DNA from: Sva-07 sp963715285
Lineage (GTDB): Bacteria > Actinomycetota > Acidimicrobiia > Acidimicrobiales > Ilumatobacteraceae
DNA: 64,000 bases
Direction of reading: 5' to 3'
NCBI GenBank assembly: GCA_963715285.1
Contig: CAVQRU010000010.1
Coordinates: forward strand, 129,613 to 193,612
Shown here: positions 51,185 through 58,590 of the stretch, piece by piece
How the letters are laid out: each line of letters opens with the position of its first letter
Position numbering within the stretch: position 1 is the stretch's first letter
The notes under the pieces: generated by a model
Told to the model about the DNA's origin: nothing
Database searches by the model: none
What the model saw: only the letters and a program-made list of their open reading frames with translations
Made by a program: the position numbers and the translations under genes

Positions 51185-51306
51185 ACCCACTGGCTACTAC
51201 ATCACGATGAGGCGGGGCCCGGAAGTCACGGACGGTCGGCCTTCGGATGTCGGGTTCGACTGCGGATGTCCCGTACTTGCGCGAGGAGACGGCTTACCTT
51301 TGCGCC

Positions 51307-51714
51307 ATGGCCGCGAACCGGACTCGCCGGAAGCGAGCTGCGACGAGGCGTCAGCGGCGCATGAAACGCGCCGTGAACGATCTCACCGACGATCAGTGGG
51401 CTGCCCTGAAGGCGGCGTGGGGTGGGTGTGCCTACTGCGGCGAGTCGACGTCGCCGATGCAACGCGACTGTGTGTTGGCGCTGTCGCGCGGCGGTCGATA
51501 CACGCTCGACAACGTCGTGCCGGCGTGTGGGTCGTGCAACGCGAGCAAGTGCAACGACGAAGTCACCGGCTGGCTCCGCCGGAAGCGGCTCGACGAGCGC
51601 GCCTTTCTGCTCCGACACATCGAGATCAGCCGTGACCTCATCGAGCGGTTCGGCTCCGGACCCGCCGACGAGATCACGCCGGAGACGGGCGCAACGGACG
51701 AACCGGGCCCCTGA
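51307..51714 (+). CDS. HNH-like nuclease domain protein with altered motif
   Basis: 135 residues from ATG 51307. The basic N-terminus (RTRRKRAATRRQRRMKRA) precedes a zinc-binding CAYCGE and CGSCNASK, the scaffold of HNH endonucleases with LSRGGRYTLDNVVP. The first His of HNH, normally in D-H-V-x-P, is replaced by Cys (QRDCVLALSRGG), so cleavage may be weakened. Function is unknown; it stands alone. Confidence 0.75.
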   Translation: MAANRTRRKRAATRRQRRMKRAVNDLTDDQWAALKAAWGGCAYCGESTSPMQRDCVLALSRGGRYTLDNVVPACGSCNASKCNDEVTGWLRRKRLDERAFLLRHIEISRDLIERFGSGPADEITPETGATDEPGP

Positions 51715-51736
51715 GCCGAGTTCGCCCGCGGACGCG

Positions 51737-52813
51737 TCAATTCGTTGCGGCGGTTCGCGACGCGAGCAGCTCGCGGACGCGTGGGGCGACCTCGGTGCCG
51801 TACAGCTCGATGCTGCGCATCATCGTCTCGTGCGGCAGCGTGCCGGCGGAGTACTTCATGTCGAACCGGCCGGCGCCGAGCACGTCGACGGTGGCGGCGA
51901 TCTTGCGGGCGACGGTCTCGGGCGAACCGGTGTGCAGTGCACCGTCGGGTCCAGCGGCCTGCTCGAACTCGGCCCGCGTCGAGGGTGGCCATCCGCGCTC
52001 GGCCCCGATGCGGTCGCGCATCGGCTTCCAATGGGGCCACAGTTCCTCGAGTGCCTGCTCGTCGGTCGGTGCGACGTGGCCGGGTGAGTGGACGCCGACC
52101 GGGATGGATCCGTGGCCGAACTGTTCGAGGGCACGGTGGTAGAGGTCGACGAACGGGGCGAAGCGTGCCGGTGACCCGCCGATGATGGCGAGCATCAGCG
52201 GCAGGCCGTGGCGGGCGGCGCGCACGACCGACTCGGGGCTGCCGCCGACGCCGACCCACGCTCGCAGGCCACCCTCGGTACGGGGGTACACCTGGAGGCC
52301 CGGCACCGCCGCTCGTGTCGTGCCGCTCCAGGTGACGGGCTCCTCGCGGAGCAGGTGGGTGAACAGGTCGAGCTTCTCCTCGAACAGCTCCTCGTAGCGC
52401 TCGAGCGGGTACCCGAACAGCGGGAACGACTCGGTGAAGGAGCCACGTCCGAGGATCACCTCGGCGCGTCCGTTCGACACGGCGTCGACGGTGGCGAAGC
52501 GCTGGAAGACGCGGATCGGGTCGTCGGAGCTGAGCACTGTGACCGCGGAGCCGAGGCGGATCCGTTCGGTGCGGGCGGCGATGGCGGCGAGCACGGTCTC
52601 GGGTGACGAGATCGCGAAGTCGGCGCGGTGGTGTTCGCCGACGCCGAAGAAGTCCAGACCGAGGCGGTCGGCGAGGACGGCCTCGTCGACCACGTTGCGG
52701 ATCACCTCTGCCTCGCCCAGGCGCCGGCCGTCGGCATCCACCGTGACGTCACCGAAGGTGTCGAGGCCGAGTTCGACGGTGGGAGCCTCAGTGGAGGAAG
52801 TAATTGTGCTCAC
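51737..52813 (-). CDS. LLM-class (luciferase-like) flavin-dependent oxidoreductase
   Basis: 358 residues from GTG 52813. The TIM-barrel start VELGLDTFGDVT, then LGLDFFGVGEHHRADFAISSP, IRLGSAVTVLSSDDPIRVFQRFATVDAVS, GRAEVILGRGSF and AWVGVGGSPESVVRAARHGL fit the LLM family; members use FMN or F420 and oxygenate or reduce organic substrates. The start codon lies inside an AATTACTT direct repeat that may be an operator. Confidence 0.88.
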   Translation of the reverse strand: MSTITSSTEAPTVELGLDTFGDVTVDADGRRLGEAEVIRNVVDEAVLADRLGLDFFGVGEHHRADFAISSPETVLAAIAARTERIRLGSAVTVLSSDDPIRVFQRFATVDAVSNGRAEVILGRGSFTESFPLFGYPLERYEELFEEKLDLFTHLLREEPVTWSGTTRAAVPGLQVYPRTEGGLRAWVGVGGSPESVVRAARHGLPLMLAIIGGSPARFAPFVDLYHRALEQFGHGSIPVGVHSPGHVAPTDEQALEELWPHWKPMRDRIGAERGWPPSTRAEFEQAAGPDGALHTGSPETVARKIAATVDVLGAGRFDMKYSAGTLPHETMMRSIELYGTEVAPRVRELLASRTAATN

Positions 52814-52821
52814 AAGTAATT
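52798..52821. promoter_or_regulatory. AT-rich direct-repeat operator over the LLM gene start
   Basis: AAGTAATT - GTGCTCAC - AAGTAATT on the plus strand: a perfect 8-bp direct repeat around an 8-bp near-palindrome. It overlaps the GTG start codon (52811-52813). The AT-rich composition is unlike the surrounding sequence, which suggests a bound site rather than coding constraint. The regulator is unknown. Confidence 0.45.
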
Positions 52822-52946
52822 CAACCGGTATCCGTCCGTCTGCATTCCCCGTGTCGGCCCGCCCGTCGCGGCGTCGGCGCAGGCTCGCAGAAACTGGGTG
52901 ACCGCCTCGGTGTTCGGGCGTAGGGTTCGGGGGGAGGAGGGACTCG

Positions 52947-53291
52947 ATGGACACGCCGAGCGAGGTGTACCGACGATCAGACACCGATCGGGTGATCGAG
53001 TGCGCTGTGGGCGACACCTTCGGGATCGAGCTCGTCGAGAACGCGACGACCGGGTTCCGGTGGCTCCTGACCTCCGACGACGTCGTGGTCGTCGTCGCCG
53101 AGCACGTGCGAGCACCCGATCCGATGATCCCGGGCGCCGCCGGCGCACGCGTGTGGACGATGCGCGCCGAACGTCCCGGCAGGGGCGCACTCGAGTTCGT
53201 GTCGCGTCAACCCTGGGAGCCCGAGGGCCCGGCTGCCGACCGGGTCGTCTTCGACATCGTGGTCGCGGGCGGCGGGCGCAGCGAGGAGTGA
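52947..53291 (+). CDS. Chagasin-family (I42) cysteine protease inhibitor-like protein
   Basis: 114 residues from ATG 52947. The three inhibitory loops of chagasin can be read in order: NATTGFRW (residues 32-39; family NPTTGY/F), GAAGARVWTM (63-72; family GxGG) and RQPWEP (87-92; family RPW/F). Chagasins block papain-like proteases by inserting these loops in the active site. There is no signal peptide, so it is likely cytoplasmic. A papain-like protease gene lies 0.5 kb away on the other strand. Confidence 0.8.
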   Translation: MDTPSEVYRRSDTDRVIECAVGDTFGIELVENATTGFRWLLTSDDVVVVVAEHVRAPDPMIPGAAGARVWTMRAERPGRGALEFVSRQPWEPEGPAADRVVFDIVVAGGGRSEE

Positions 53292-53322
53292 ACCGACCGA
53301 CCGTCGGTCGATCACTCCTCGC
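53281..53322. terminator. Long bidirectional hairpin at chagasin 3' end
   Basis: GCGAGGAGTGA (53281-53291, including the stop codon) pairs perfectly with TCACTCCTCGC (53312-53322), and an inner stem CGACCGA-CCG-TCGGTCG (53294-53310) fills the loop. It lies between the convergent chagasin and domain-protein genes and can terminate both. Confidence 0.65.
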
Positions 53323-53340
53323 CGCCCCGGCGCCGTCCCG

Positions 53341-53748
53341 TCACCAGACGTAGATCTCGTGGACGTGGTTGTCGCTCTCGACCCGCACCGACGCGTTGCG
53401 GTTGTCGGCCTTCGCGTGCGATGCGAGGATCGTCATCGCGACGACGGCGTTCTCGCTCGCCGGGTGGATGCGACGCCACCCGGTGCCCTGCACGTTGATC
53501 CAGGAGTTCTTGTTCGCCGCGTTGGACCAGACGCCGACGATCTTCTTGTTCGTCAGCCACGCGGTGATGCCGGTGTCGCCGGCCGCTGCGGTCTCCTCGG
53601 GTGGGATCAGCTGAGGTGGTGACGCCGCCGTCGCGCTGCCGGTGATCGCTTCGCTGAATGCTTCGGACGGGCTGCCCGCGGTCGCCTCGGAGGCGAGCGG
53701 ACCAAGGTGCGGGTCGGTCTGGGTGGGAGTTCCGTTTGTGTTCGTCAT
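53341..53748 (-). CDS. Small protein sharing the C-terminal domain of the papain-like protease
   Basis: 135 residues from ATG 53748; GGAGG is 9 nt upstream and overlaps the protease 3' end, so it is co-transcribed. Residues 1-60 are polar and low complexity, probably disordered, with no signal peptide. Residues 61-135 (TAWLTNKKIVGVWSNAANKN, then SWINVQGTGWRRIHP, ending HEIYVW) align along their whole length with residues 298-368 of the protease. This shared domain is not recognised. It may bind the same partner as the protease or occupy its site. Confidence 0.8.
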   Translation of the reverse strand: MTNTNGTPTQTDPHLGPLASEATAGSPSEAFSEAITGSATAASPPQLIPPEETAAAGDTGITAWLTNKKIVGVWSNAANKNSWINVQGTGWRRIHPASENAVVAMTILASHAKADNRNASVRVESDNHVHEIYVW

Positions 53749-53763
53749 GGTGCTGACCTCCAG

Positions 53764-54870
53764 TCAGGCGTAGATCTCTCGGAGTTCGTTGGCGTCGTCG
53801 AGGGCGCTGATGGACGTGCCGGCGGCTTTCGCAAAGGTGAGTTGGGCGAGCATCGTCTCCGACACCGTCCGCGAGTCGTCGCAGACCTTGCGCCACCCCA
53901 CGCCGCTCAGGTACGCCCAGGAGTTGAGGTCGGCGCTGTTGGCCCACAGCCCGGTGACCTTGACGTTGGTCCGCCACTGCCGGGCCGACACGTTGGTGAG
54001 ACCCCACGGCCCCGACCACGTCTCGATCGAGCACTGGCCGTACGCGATCTTGAAGTAGCCACTGTCTCCCCAGTTCGGACCCCACGAGTTCTTGCAGATC
54101 CAGCAGCCCAGCGCGTCGTCGTAGCCGATGATCTCGACGCAGTGGCCGCCGGCGGCCTCGCCGCTGACGTGGCGGTAGACACCGCTGCGGTAGCTGAAGA
54201 AGTCCTGGTAGACGACGAAGCAGCCGCTGATCGACCCGTGCGTCGCCAGCCAGTTCTTCATGTCGGCCGGTGAGGTCAGCTTCTGGTAGCCGACGACCTT
54301 GGCCATGTCGGCCTGCCAGTTGGCGTCGAGGCCGCTGCAGTTCTGGTCGCCGGCGGTGTAGGGGTAGTGGACCTCGTGGGTGATGCCGATGTCGCGCGCC
54401 TTCTTGAAGGCGTTCTCCGGCCACCAGCCGTTGGCGCAGGTGCGACCCTCGGAGCGGGCGTGGCAGTAGAACATCTGCGCCTCGGACAGGTCGAAGGCCA
54501 GGCTCGGCTGGTTCGACTTGCGCTTGTAGGTGGTCTCCATCACGGCGACCGTGGCGAACGCGACGCACGACCCGCACGACCCCTGGTTCTTGACCGGTGT
54601 CGTGTAGTTGTTGCCGTTCAGCGCTCGATGGTCGACCTTGGACGGCGCGCCGATGTCGGTCCCCGGCGGGACCACGGCGGACAGTCCTTCCTCGAAGGCG
54701 TGCGCGGCTGCCTCGACGGTCATCTCGCCCGGGGGTGGGGCGACGCCGAGCCGGAGGACGCGCTGGTCCTCGGTGAGCGCCGTCATCGAGTTCTCCGCCC
54801 GGGTCCACGGCATCCCCGCGGACTCGAGATCGCGGTCGAGCTGTTCGAGATCCAGTGATTTCCGAGCCAT
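53764..54870 (-). CDS. Papain-like (C1A) cysteine protease with novel C-terminal domain
   Basis: 368 residues from ATG 54870 (AGGAGG upstream). A short pro-region (residues 1-80, with NSMTALTEDQRVLRLG) is followed by the catalytic core: PVKNQGSCGSC (Gln96, Cys102), GGHCVEIIGYDD (His243) and CKNSWGPNWGDSGYFKI (Asn261), so the catalytic set is complete. Residues 298-368 form a domain repeated in the next gene. No signal peptide is seen, unusual for a protease with many Cys; it may act inside the cell or leave by another route. Next to a chagasin and a SARP gene. Confidence 0.93.
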   Translation of the reverse strand: MARKSLDLEQLDRDLESAGMPWTRAENSMTALTEDQRVLRLGVAPPPGEMTVEAAAHAFEEGLSAVVPPGTDIGAPSKVDHRALNGNNYTTPVKNQGSCGSCVAFATVAVMETTYKRKSNQPSLAFDLSEAQMFYCHARSEGRTCANGWWPENAFKKARDIGITHEVHYPYTAGDQNCSGLDANWQADMAKVVGYQKLTSPADMKNWLATHGSISGCFVVYQDFFSYRSGVYRHVSGEAAGGHCVEIIGYDDALGCWICKNSWGPNWGDSGYFKIAYGQCSIETWSGPWGLTNVSARQWRTNVKVTGLWANSADLNSWAYLSGVGWRKVCDDSRTVSETMLAQLTFAKAAGTSISALDDANELREIYA

Positions 54871-55091
54871 TGCTCCTCCTCGTTGTCGTCGTGTGGGTCA
54901 CGTCCGCTCGTTGTCGGACAGTGGTCGAGTCTTCACTCCTCGCGTTCAGTCGGTGTTCGGTGGGCGTCCGAGGGGCGTCGCCGAGTCGCGCGCCGAAACG
55001 TCACGGAGCGTCCACTCGACAACCACGCAGCGCGCGTGCATACTGGAGGCCCACGTTGGGCGGGCGTGCAGGCAAGGAGGACGGGGACCGA

Positions 55092-55820
55092 ATGCCACCG
55101 CCGACGTCGACGAGGGGAAGTGCCATCGGGTGCGACCACGAGGTCGCGGTGCGGGTGCTGGGCCACTTCGGTGTCGTCCTGGACGGGCACCGGCACGAGC
55201 TGACCCATTCGGAGGCTCGGCTGCTCGCGCTGGTGTGCCTGCGCGGCGGCGACATCGGGCGCGAGTGGCTGGCGGGACGACTGTGGGGTGACGTGTCGAC
55301 TTCCACGGCGATGCGACGACTCCGATCGACGATGAGCCGGCTGCACCACTCGATGCCGGGGGTCCTGCGGCGCGGTCGCGACGACATCGGGCTGTCAACT
55401 GCGGTCCGGGTCGACCTCCACGACGCCCGTGACCGGGCGCGCCGGCTGCTGCACGCCGACACCGATCCGGAGCCGTCGGTCTGGTCGCCGGAGCCGTTCC
55501 TGGACGACGTCCTGGTCGACTGGTACGACGAGTGGATCGAGGCCGAGCGCAGCGAGTTCCGCAACCTGCGGATCCACGCGTTGGAGGCGATCGCGACCCA
55601 TCTGTTGGAGACTGGTCAGTTCGCGAGTGCGATCGAGCTGTGTCTCGTCGTGCTGCGCACCGAGCCGTTCCGGGAGACGACGCACGCCCTGATCGTCCGG
55701 AGCCACCTCGCCGAGGGGAACCGGACCGAGGCGGTCGCCCACGCCCGCGAGTACGACGCGCTCGTGCGATCCGAGCTCGGCCTGGAACCCGACATCACCT
55801 GGGCCTTCGACGCCCCGTGA
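55092..55820 (+). CDS. SARP-family regulator (BTAD) next to the protease operon
   Basis: 242 residues from ATG 55092; AAGGAGG lies 12 nt upstream, a long but usable spacing. The N-terminal winged helix (VAVRVLGHFGVVLDGHRHEL, LLALVCLRGGDIGREWLAGR) precedes the BTAD helical domain (LLETGQFASAIELCLVVLRTE, REYDALVRSELGLEPD). Short SARPs act on nearby operons. It is divergent from the papain protease and so is its probable regulator. Confidence 0.88.
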   Translation: MPPPTSTRGSAIGCDHEVAVRVLGHFGVVLDGHRHELTHSEARLLALVCLRGGDIGREWLAGRLWGDVSTSTAMRRLRSTMSRLHHSMPGVLRRGRDDIGLSTAVRVDLHDARDRARRLLHADTDPEPSVWSPEPFLDDVLVDWYDEWIEAERSEFRNLRIHALEAIATHLLETGQFASAIELCLVVLRTEPFRETTHALIVRSHLAEGNRTEAVAHAREYDALVRSELGLEPDITWAFDAP

Positions 55821-55846
55821 CGGCGCGGGCCCCGATCGCCGAGCGT

Positions 55847-56152
55847 TCAGCAGCCCGTTGCCGCTTGGAGCGCCCGACACGCCTGAGCCATCCGTTGTGC
55901 CGGCAGCATCGTCACGCGTCGCCGGAGGGTGGTGCGGGGGATGGTGTGGAGGTTGTCGAAGTTGACCACGCACGCCGTCGGGACGCCGTCGGCGGTGGTG
56001 AGGGGGAGCTCGGACACCAGGCCCCGCTCGGTTCGGGTGAGGGCTGCCACGACGACGGAGGCGATCCGGTCGGCGACGGGGTCGCGGGTGAGCACCAGGA
56101 CCGGGCGGTCGCCGCCGGGCGTGGCGGCGAACCAGATCTCACCGCGTTGCAT
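55847..56152 (-). CDS. MazF-like endoribonuclease toxin
   Basis: 101 residues from ATG 56152. The MazF/PemK pattern is seen: MQRGEIWFAATPGGDRPVLVLT at the start, VVVAALTRTERGLVSELPL and ACVVNFDNLHTIP with the C-terminal RRVTMLPAQRM. MazF cuts mRNA when released from its antitoxin. It overlaps the upstream antitoxin gene by 14 nt, in the usual antitoxin-first order. Confidence 0.88.
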   Translation of the reverse strand: MQRGEIWFAATPGGDRPVLVLTRDPVADRIASVVVAALTRTERGLVSELPLTTADGVPTACVVNFDNLHTIPRTTLRRRVTMLPAQRMAQACRALQAATGC

Positions 56153-56390
56153 CGGCCCAGTCCTCCCAGTCCTCGGCGGGACCCCAGTCGGCGATCGTCG
56201 CCAGGGCCGACTCATCGTCGGTGAGCGGCAGGGCCTCCCACCGGTCGACATCGTGCTCCGACGCCAGTCGGTTCAGGTGCCGGCGCACGGCCTCGCGGAG
56301 GAGCGCCGATCGGTCGATGCCGAGCTCGTCCGCCCACCGTTGGATCGCCGCTGCGTCCTCGTCATCGACCCGGAAGCTGAGCATCGTCAT
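56139..56390 (-). CDS. RHH (CopG-like) antitoxin
   Basis: 83 residues from ATG 56390. The N-terminal ribbon-helix-helix is MLSFRVDDEDAAAIQRWADE with IDRSALLREAVRRHL, which dimerises and binds DNA; the acidic C-terminus (DWGPAEDWEDWAD) would cover MazF. A direct repeat in its promoter overlaps its start codon, consistent with autorepression by the complex. Confidence 0.88.
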   Translation of the reverse strand: MTMLSFRVDDEDAAAIQRWADELGIDRSALLREAVRRHLNRLASEHDVDRWEALPLTDDESALATIADWGPAEDWEDWADATR

Positions 56391-56414
56391 ACAAGAAGGA
56401 TACGCCGTCATACA
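56385..56414. promoter_or_regulatory. Direct-repeat operator of the mazF antitoxin gene
   Basis: CGTCATACA occurs at 56385-56393, over the antitoxin start codon, and again at 56406-56414. The repeats are 21 bp apart, two helical turns, so an RHH dimer pair could bind the same DNA face. Function inferred from position. Confidence 0.5.
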
Positions 56415-56427
56415 TGTCTCTGGCCGG

Positions 56428-56886
56428 TCAGGACGTTGCGGCCACGTACAACGCAGCGATGACGAGTTGGTCGAGGGGGACGCCACGGCGTCGACTCGCT
56501 TGCTCGAGTTCCCGCAACAGTCGTGGTGGCACGTCGAAGGTGAGGCGGGTCAGGCGATCGGGGACAGGCCCGGCCCAGGACGACGTGCGGGCGATGCCGA
56601 TCTCGTCGCGCAGGTCGTGGGCGCTGACGATCTCCTTGCCGAACGGGAACAACGCGAGTGGCACGAACTTGAACGACTGGATCCCGAACGGGATGCCGAT
56701 GATCGTGATGCACAGCAGCACCCCGGAGATGGCGGAGCTGATGGCGAGGTGCCGAGACGTGTTCAGCAGTCGGCGAGTGCGGCGAGTGCGTGGCAGATCC
56801 GGCTGCGCGCATCGTGCAGTCGTCCGATGCGTCGTGTGAGCATCGAGACGGGCTGGGGGCCGAGGTGGTCGAACGATGCGGCGCAC
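56428..56886 (-). CDS. YccF-like membrane segment joined to RHH-like C-terminus
   Basis: 152 codons from ATG 56886, but this start overlaps the neighbour by 124 nt, and a GTG at 56721 is the only other standard start. The middle part, SGVLLCITIIGIPFGIQSF and PLALFPFGKEI, is the second half of a YccF-type membrane domain. The last 45 residues (LTFDVPPRLLRELEQASRRR) are an RHH-like DNA-binding segment close to the protein at 57062. It may be a fusion from recombination. Confidence 0.5.
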   Translation of the reverse strand: MRRIVRPPRPPARLDAHTTHRTTARCAQPDLPRTRRTRRLLNTSRHLAISSAISGVLLCITIIGIPFGIQSFKFVPLALFPFGKEIVSAHDLRDEIGIARTSSWAGPVPDRLTRLTFDVPPRLLRELEQASRRRGVPLDQLVIAALYVAATS

Positions 56887-57005
56887 TCGAGGTCGAGACC
56901 TTCGTCGGTGCCGAGCGCGATCTCGGTGGCGGCGAGTTCGTCGGCGGTCTCGTCGTCGATGCGGGTGACCAGCTGCGGCACGAGCTCAGCACAACAAGAC
57001 GTCAT
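56763..57005 (-). CDS. Small hypothetical protein in RHH cluster
   Basis: 80 residues from ATG 57005 (MTSCCAELVPQLVTRIDDET). Helical and acidic; ends LHDARSRICHALAALADC. No clear ribosome binding site. Not recognised. It lies between two RHH genes, so it may be the toxin-like or partner member of a small cassette, but nothing in the sequence shows this. Confidence 0.45.
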   Translation of the reverse strand: MTSCCAELVPQLVTRIDDETADELAATEIALGTDEGLDLECAASFDHLGPQPVSMLTRRIGRLHDARSRICHALAALADC

Positions 57006-57061
57006 GCGGAACGGGTAACACGTCCGCGGGTGTCCGATCGGTGGCCGTCGGGCGGATGCGC

Positions 57062-57238
57062 TCACGCCGTGGCCGCGAAGTCGAGTGCGGCGAGGATGAG
57101 GTGATCGACGTGGACGCCTCGGCGTCGACTCGCCTCCTGGAGTTGCTCCCACTGCTCGATGGGGATGTCGGCGCTGATGCGCATCATCCCGGGCGGGATC
57201 GGCCCGGGGAAGGGAATCGGTCGGTGACGGCGACGCAT
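57062..57238 (-). CDS. Small RHH-like protein
   Basis: 58 residues from ATG 57238 with GAGGAG upstream. After a basic, Pro-rich start comes ISADIPIEQWEQLQEASRRR with GVHVDHLILAALDFAATA, a ribbon-helix-helix pattern that matches the C-terminus of the YccF-like gene (LEQASRRRGVPLDQLVIAAL). It is probably a DNA-binding antitoxin-like or regulatory protein. Confidence 0.65.
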   Translation of the reverse strand: MRRRHRPIPFPGPIPPGMMRISADIPIEQWEQLQEASRRRGVHVDHLILAALDFAATA

Positions 57239-57310
57239 GGGGACTCCTCGGATCGTGCTCTGATGGCTCGAGGAGGGAGTCGGTCCTGCGAGTGTGCGCA
57301 CACGGGTGTG

Positions 57311-58078
57311 TCAGTGTTCCCGTGTCGCCCGGCGGAGCACGAAGGCGAACTCCGTGGCATCGTCGGCCGCGGGTGAACCGTCGAATGCAAGGACTGCGCT
57401 GACCTCCAACCCGGCGCCGGCTGCCAGTTCACGGAAGCCGGGCACGGTGTGCCAGTGGAGCAGCCACGGTCGCTCGACCACCTGATGGTCGTCGCCGTCG
57501 ATGATCTCGTAGCGCAGCACGGTGGTCTGGAGTCGGGCCGCCTCGTCGCGGTCGCTCGACGTCGCCGTCACCCGCAGGGTGCGGCCGCGGTCGTCGACGT
57601 GTTCACGGACGCGCCCGAGCTGTCGCTCGGGGACCGGGTCGGGGACGAACAGCGGAATCAGTGCCGCGCCGTCCGGGTCGAGGTGGTCGCGGATGCGTGC
57701 GAGCGCTGCGCCGGCCGTCGAGTCGTCGACGATCAGGTTGAAGGTCGGCCCGGCCAGGAAGATCGATCGGAAGGTCGTGCCCAGGTCCATCTGTTCGATG
57801 GTCGAGTGGTGGACGGTGACGTCGATGCCCCGCTCTTCCGCCGTTCGTCGCAGCTTGGCCAGCATGTCGGCCGACGAGTCCAGCCCGTGGACGTCGAGCC
57901 CGTCGGCTCGCAGCGTCAACAGCGGATCACCGTCCCCGCACCCGAGCTCGAGCGCCGGTTCGCCCCACTTCGAGATGAACCGAGCGGAGATGCGCGGATC
58001 GGGCACCGAACCCCGCAGCGGGCCGTACACGTCGACGACGATGCCCGTGTAGAAGTCGGCGGGATCGACAGCGTCCAT
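57311..58078 (-). CDS. SAM-dependent methyltransferase
   Basis: 255 residues from ATG 58078. Motif I ALELGCGDGDPLLTLRADGL, then GLDSSADMLAKLRR and FRSIFLAGPTFNLIVDDST fit class I methyltransferases. The beta-rich C-terminal part resembles small-molecule methylases. Substrate unknown. Confidence 0.82.
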   Translation of the reverse strand: MDAVDPADFYTGIVVDVYGPLRGSVPDPRISARFISKWGEPALELGCGDGDPLLTLRADGLDVHGLDSSADMLAKLRRTAEERGIDVTVHHSTIEQMDLGTTFRSIFLAGPTFNLIVDDSTAGAALARIRDHLDPDGAALIPLFVPDPVPERQLGRVREHVDDRGRTLRVTATSSDRDEAARLQTTVLRYEIIDGDDHQVVERPWLLHWHTVPGFRELAAGAGLEVSAVLAFDGSPAADDATEFAFVLRRATREH

Positions 58079-58590
58079 CGGCGAAGTGTTGCCGATCCGG
58101 CTCGGCACGCTCACCCTCGACCGTGAGCGACCCGGCACCCCGTGACAGCCGGCCGGTGGAATGGTGCGCACGTATCCAGATGACCCGAGAGTTCCGGCTC
58201 GATGACGGTCAGGCAACCGACCCCGACGGGCACGGTGCCACTGCCGGCATCGATGAGGAGGAACCATGTCCGGTCGTACCGACCGCCGCATCAACGCCGC
58301 ACATCGCGGCCGTGTGCGTCGCTCGGCCGTGCTCGAGGTGTGCGTTGCCTGCGGCGAGCCGGTGGCGGCGGTACCACTGCCGCGAATGCATGCGCGCCGT
58401 CGCCGGTCTCAACCGTCTCGCCGGGGTATGCGCACACCGCCGTCACAGGGGCTGGTCGACGGGACGGACCCAGCGGCTCGACAGCATCGGTGAGTTGCAC
58501 GCGGGAACACGTTGATCGTCTACTGTTCGGCGCCGAGGGGGAGCGCACGCTCCGTGGGGACAGCTCCGACAGGAGCAAGAGGAGTACAAC
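58079..58590. other. 512-bp region before the pot operon
   Basis: The region holds one possible short gene (58266-58493) and the pot operon promoter. Two short hairpins precede the potA start: GGAGC-GCAC-GCTCC near 58540 and GCTCC-GACA-GGAGC near 58564, just before AGGAG at 58579. Nothing else was recognised. Confidence 0.4.
58266..58493 (+). CDS. Possible short zinc-ribbon gene, perhaps frameshifted
   Basis: ATG 58266 has a strong GAGGAGG site. Its frame gives 75 residues with CVACGEP, but a zinc-ribbon second half (CREC in YHCRECMRAVAGLNRLAG) is in another plus-strand frame after about 58365. Read across a one-base shift, the protein would contain CVACGE...HCREC, a plausible zinc finger. 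Either a pseudogene, a sequencing error or chance. Low confidence. Confidence 0.3.
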   Translation: MSGRTDRRINAAHRGRVRRSAVLEVCVACGEPVAAVPLPRMHARRRRSQPSRRGMRTPPSQGLVDGTDPAARQHR

